This document shows, piece by piece, positions 7,912-9,233 of a DNA stretch of 9,233 nucleotides. The notes beneath the pieces were generated by a model. That model ran no database searches. It was not told where the DNA came from and saw nothing but the letters and a program-made list of their open reading frames with translations. Source of the stretch: an uncultured Erysipelotrichales bacterium (lineage in GTDB: Bacteria > Bacillota_I > Bacilli_A > Erysipelotrichales > Coprobacillaceae); contig CAJUJC010000086.1 of the NCBI GenBank assembly GCA_910586805.1, forward strand, positions 1 to 9,233, read 5' to 3'. Position 1 is the first letter of the stretch; the number at the start of each line of letters is the position of its first letter. A program made the position numbers and the translations under genes.

Positions 7912-7929
7912 TCAAATGGCTACTCTTTT
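7906..7929 (+). terminator. Terminator-like hairpin between holin and endolysin
   Basis: An 8-bp stem with one G-U pair, GAGTAGTC (7906-7913) with GGCTACTC (7918-7925), closes an AAAT loop and is followed by TTTT (7926-7929). It includes the holin stop codon. The short U tract suggests partial termination or an mRNA-processing/stabilising role. Confidence 0.55.
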
Positions 7930-7956
7930 AAATTTAAAATATAGGAGGAAAAGAAA

Positions 7957-8898
7957 ATGAGCTGTACAGTTAAACAGATTTTAAATGAAGCAAAAAAACA
8001 TATTGGAATCAAAGAAGGAACTTCAGGACATCACAATATTATTGATACTTATAATTCTCATAAACCATTGGCAAGAGGTTATAAAGTCAAATATACTGAT
8101 AACTGGTGTGCTACATTTATCAGTTTCTTAGCAATCAAATGTGGAGCTACTGATATTATTCCAACTGAATGTAGTTGTGGTCAAATGATTGAGTTAATGA
8201 AGAAAAAAGGCATCTGGAATGAAAATGATGATATCACACCAAAAGCAGGAGATATTATTATGTATGATTGGGATAAAAAAGATGGATGGCCAGAACATGT
8301 TGGTATCGTTGAAAAGGTATCAGGAAAGACTATCACAGTTATTGAAGGAAATAAGAACAATGCAGTAGGAAGAAGAACTATTGATGTTGGTAATGCCTCT
8401 ATTAGAGGATATGGTCAACCAAAATACAAAAAAGAAGTTGAGTCATCTAAACCAGTACAAGAACAAAAAAACTATTTATCAAAAGGTGATAAAAACAATG
8501 AAGTAAAAACAATGCAAACAATGTTAATTGCATGTGGATATAGTTGTGGTAAATATGGTGCTGATGGTGAATTTGGAAGTGATACTGACAAAGCATTGAG
8601 AAAATTCCAAAAAGATAACGGATTAGAAGTTGATGGTAAGTATGGTACTAAATCAAAAGCTAATTTACAGGTAGTATATAAAAGTAAAACATCATTCTAT
8701 TACAAGAAATATACAGGTAAATCAACACAGATTGATGTTGTATTAAAAGCAATTGGAGTACCTTCCAAATATTATGGTTCGTGGTTAAAGCGAAAAGCGA
8801 TAGCTAAAAAGAATGGTGTTTCATTATATGTTGGTACATCAAACCAAAATATGAAATTAATTGAACTTGCTAAAAAAGGTAAGTTGAAAAAAGTATGA
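7957..8898 (+). CDS. Endolysin: CHAP domain, peptidoglycan-binding domain, C-terminal wall-binding-type repeat
   Basis: The 313 residues form three modules. Residues about 5-155 are a CHAP cysteine peptidase/amidase: Cys51 in DNWCATFISFL, His114 in WPEHVGIVEKV and Glu130 in VIEGNKNN give the catalytic set, and KAGDIIMYDW is typical. Residues about 173-239 are a PG_binding_1 domain (LSKGDKNNEVKTMQTML, then GADGEFGSDTDKALRKFQ, then DGKYGTKS). Residues about 246-313 (YTGKSTQIDVVLKAIGV, then IAKKNGV, then GTSNQNMKLIELAKKGKL) resemble a C-terminal repeat I associate with other Gram-positive phage endolysins, presumed to bind cell wall; I cannot give a family name. There is no signal peptide, so export depends on the holin. 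AGGAGG (7943-7948), 8 bases upstream, fixes the start. The cut bond (amidase or peptide cross-bridge) cannot be read from the sequence. Confidence 0.93.
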   Translation: MSCTVKQILNEAKKHIGIKEGTSGHHNIIDTYNSHKPLARGYKVKYTDNWCATFISFLAIKCGATDIIPTECSCGQMIELMKKKGIWNENDDITPKAGDIIMYDWDKKDGWPEHVGIVEKVSGKTITVIEGNKNNAVGRRTIDVGNASIRGYGQPKYKKEVESSKPVQEQKNYLSKGDKNNEVKTMQTMLIACGYSCGKYGADGEFGSDTDKALRKFQKDNGLEVDGKYGTKSKANLQVVYKSKTSFYYKKYTGKSTQIDVVLKAIGVPSKYYGSWLKRKAIAKKNGVSLYVGTSNQNMKLIELAKKGKLKKV

Positions 8899-9071
8899 AA
8901 ACAAAAGTAAAAATCAAAGAGGGGACTAAGAACCTTCTTATTGATGAAATAATGAATCATGAATGCACATATGAACTTGAAAAAGAACTCTATTATTATT
9001 GTGTCTTATCTACTGGATATGAAAGATTTGTGATTAAAAAAGAGAATATGATAAAACGATCTACTTCTTAA
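8895..9071 (+). CDS. Small hypothetical protein (58 aa) overlapping the endolysin stop
   Basis: The ATG at 8895 overlaps the endolysin TGA in an ATGA junction, and the ORF runs 58 codons to TAA at 9069-9071. The protein begins MKTKVKIKEGTK; the ending GYERFVIKKENMIKRSTS follows a Tyr-rich segment (YYYCVL). It is charged, has no membrane segment or signal peptide, and I do not recognise it. Alternating hydrophobic residues (KVKIKEG, YYYCVL, RFVIKK) suggest a small beta barrel, which is inference only. No ribosome binding site lies at proper spacing: AAAAAAGG ends 15 bases upstream. Translation would therefore depend on coupling to the endolysin. The stop codon lies in the loop of the following terminator, as expected for the last gene of the operon. 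The exact overlap and this terminator fit support a real gene. Confidence 0.65.
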   Translation: MKTKVKIKEGTKNLLIDEIMNHECTYELEKELYYYCVLSTGYERFVIKKENMIKRSTS

Positions 9072-9091
9072 TTGAGGTAGGTCGTTTTTTT
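9053..9091 (+). terminator. Strong intrinsic terminator of the late operon
   Basis: A 15-bp stem (9053-9067 with 9074-9088) allows a few G-U pairs and has no mismatch. The loop is TTAATT and the T run covers 9085-9091. The A-rich 5' foot pairs with the T run, so the hairpin also looks terminator-like on the minus strand and could stop transcripts entering from the host side. Confidence 0.88.
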
Positions 9092-9108
9092 GTTTTAATT
9101 ATAAAAAT

Positions 9109-9130
9109 ATTTACGCCATATTTACACCAC
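9109..9130 (+). repeat. Tandem 11-bp direct repeat near the prophage end
   Basis: ATTTACGCCAT (9109-9119) is followed directly by ATTTACACCAC (9120-9130), identical at 9 of 11 positions with a period of 11 bp, about one helical turn. Next to a tRNA integration site this could be a pair of arm-type integrase sites. That role is inferred from position only. Confidence 0.5.
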
Positions 9131-9146
9131 GAGACACATGAGCAAT

Positions 9147-9177
9147 AAAAAAAGCCCTTAAATAGGGCGATTTTTTT
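9147..9177. terminator. Bidirectional terminator between prophage and tRNA gene
   Basis: GCCCT (9154-9158) pairs with AGGGC (9164-9168) around a TAAAT loop. An A run (9147-9153) lies on the left and a T run (9171-9177) on the right, so it works on either strand. On the minus strand it sits 4 bases beyond the CCA end of the tRNA and is the natural terminator of that gene. Confidence 0.82.
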
Positions 9178-9180
9178 AAA

Positions 9181-9208
9181 TGGCGTCCACGAAGGGATTC
9201 GAACCCCT
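9181..9208. other. Candidate prophage attachment site in the tRNA 3' end
   Basis: The tRNA 3' end points at the phage lysis module, the orientation produced when a phage integrates at a tRNA gene and rebuilds its 3' end. The T arm and acceptor strand are the usual crossover region. The second copy at the other prophage end is not in the window, so core limits are not known; the core could also take in the terminator at 9147-9177. Confidence 0.45.
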
Positions 9209-9233
9209 GACCGCACGCTTAGAAGGCGTGTGC
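9181..9233 (-). tRNA. tRNA-Arg(TCT), 3' part (5' part beyond window)
   Basis: Read on the minus strand, the sequence gives an anticodon stem CACGC/GCGTG around the loop CTTCTAA, with anticodon TCT at 9223-9221. A five-base variable loop CGGTC follows, then a T arm AGGGG-TTCGAAT-CCCTT with the invariant TTCGA. The acceptor strand is CGTGGAC, with discriminator G and an encoded CCA at 9183-9181. It would read AGA arginine codons, which are frequent in the phage genes here. The D arm and 5' acceptor strand are outside the window, so whether the gene is complete cannot be judged. Confidence 0.93.

Larger units (their letters stand above)
1..9180 (+). mobile_element. Prophage late region, right end (partial)
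   Basis: The order tape measure, Dit, Tal, fibre proteins, holin and endolysin is the standard late-gene order of Gram-positive siphoviruses. All genes run the same way with tiny gaps or overlaps. The region stops at the 3' end of a tRNA gene, a common integration site, which suggests an integrated prophage rather than a free phage genome. Head genes, integrase and repressor are not in the window and would lie to the left. The genes seen here have no frameshifts or internal stops, so this part looks intact. The right boundary at about 9180 is inferred from the tRNA; the exact crossover point cannot be seen. Confidence 0.88.

Noticed and set aside
9113..9186. 7-bp inverted repeat, ACGCCAT at 9113-9119 and ATGGCGT at 9180-9186 (tRNA end)
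   Set aside because: It is inverted rather than direct, so it cannot be a duplicated att core, and 7 bp over this distance can arise by chance.
1..9233. CRISPR array, diversity-generating retroelement, invertible fibre cassette or toxin-antitoxin pair
   Set aside because: No regularly spaced repeats, reverse transcriptase, recombinase, inverted repeats flanking fibre ends, or toxin-antitoxin-like gene pair were seen.

Overview
The window is the right-hand (late) end of a siphovirus-type prophage in a low-GC Gram-positive bacterium. The DNA is visibly AT-rich with A/T-ending codons, nearly every gene has a strong purine-rich Shine-Dalgarno site, and the endolysin and holin are of Gram-positive types. 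That points to a Bacillota host, plausibly a gut Clostridia or Erysipelotrichia lineage; the genus cannot be read from the sequence.

Layout, all protein genes on the + strand: the 3' part of the tail tape measure gene (1-1695); the distal tail protein Dit (1697-2362); a large Tal-type tail-tip protein (2362-4860) with a dockerin-like calcium loop and a C-terminal S74 self-cleaving chaperone; a baseplate/tail-fibre protein with a short collagen-like segment (4838-6493); a second, smaller fibre protein ending in a pyocin-knob-like domain (6509-7333). A 122-bp gap with a terminator-like hairpin follows. Then comes the lysis cassette: a holin (7456-7911), a second hairpin, a CHAP endolysin (7957-8898), and a 58-residue unknown ORF (8895-9071) whose stop codon lies in the loop of a strong terminator. 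The last 100 bp hold an 11-bp tandem repeat and a bidirectional terminator, and the window ends in the 3' part of a tRNA-Arg(TCT) gene on the minus strand.

The tape measure sets tail length. Dit and Tal form the tail tip and the adaptor for the two fibre proteins, which probably bind host surface sugars. Holin and endolysin release progeny. Tail genes abut or overlap, as in one late transcript. The tRNA 3' end facing the phage genes is the usual arrangement for a prophage integrated at a tRNA gene, so the bacterial chromosome probably starts at about 9181.

I found no clearly new biological system. The points most worth checking are the dockerin-like loop inside Tal, the two hairpins bracketing the holin, the 58-residue ORF after the endolysin, the shared module in the two fibre proteins, and the repeats beside the tRNA.
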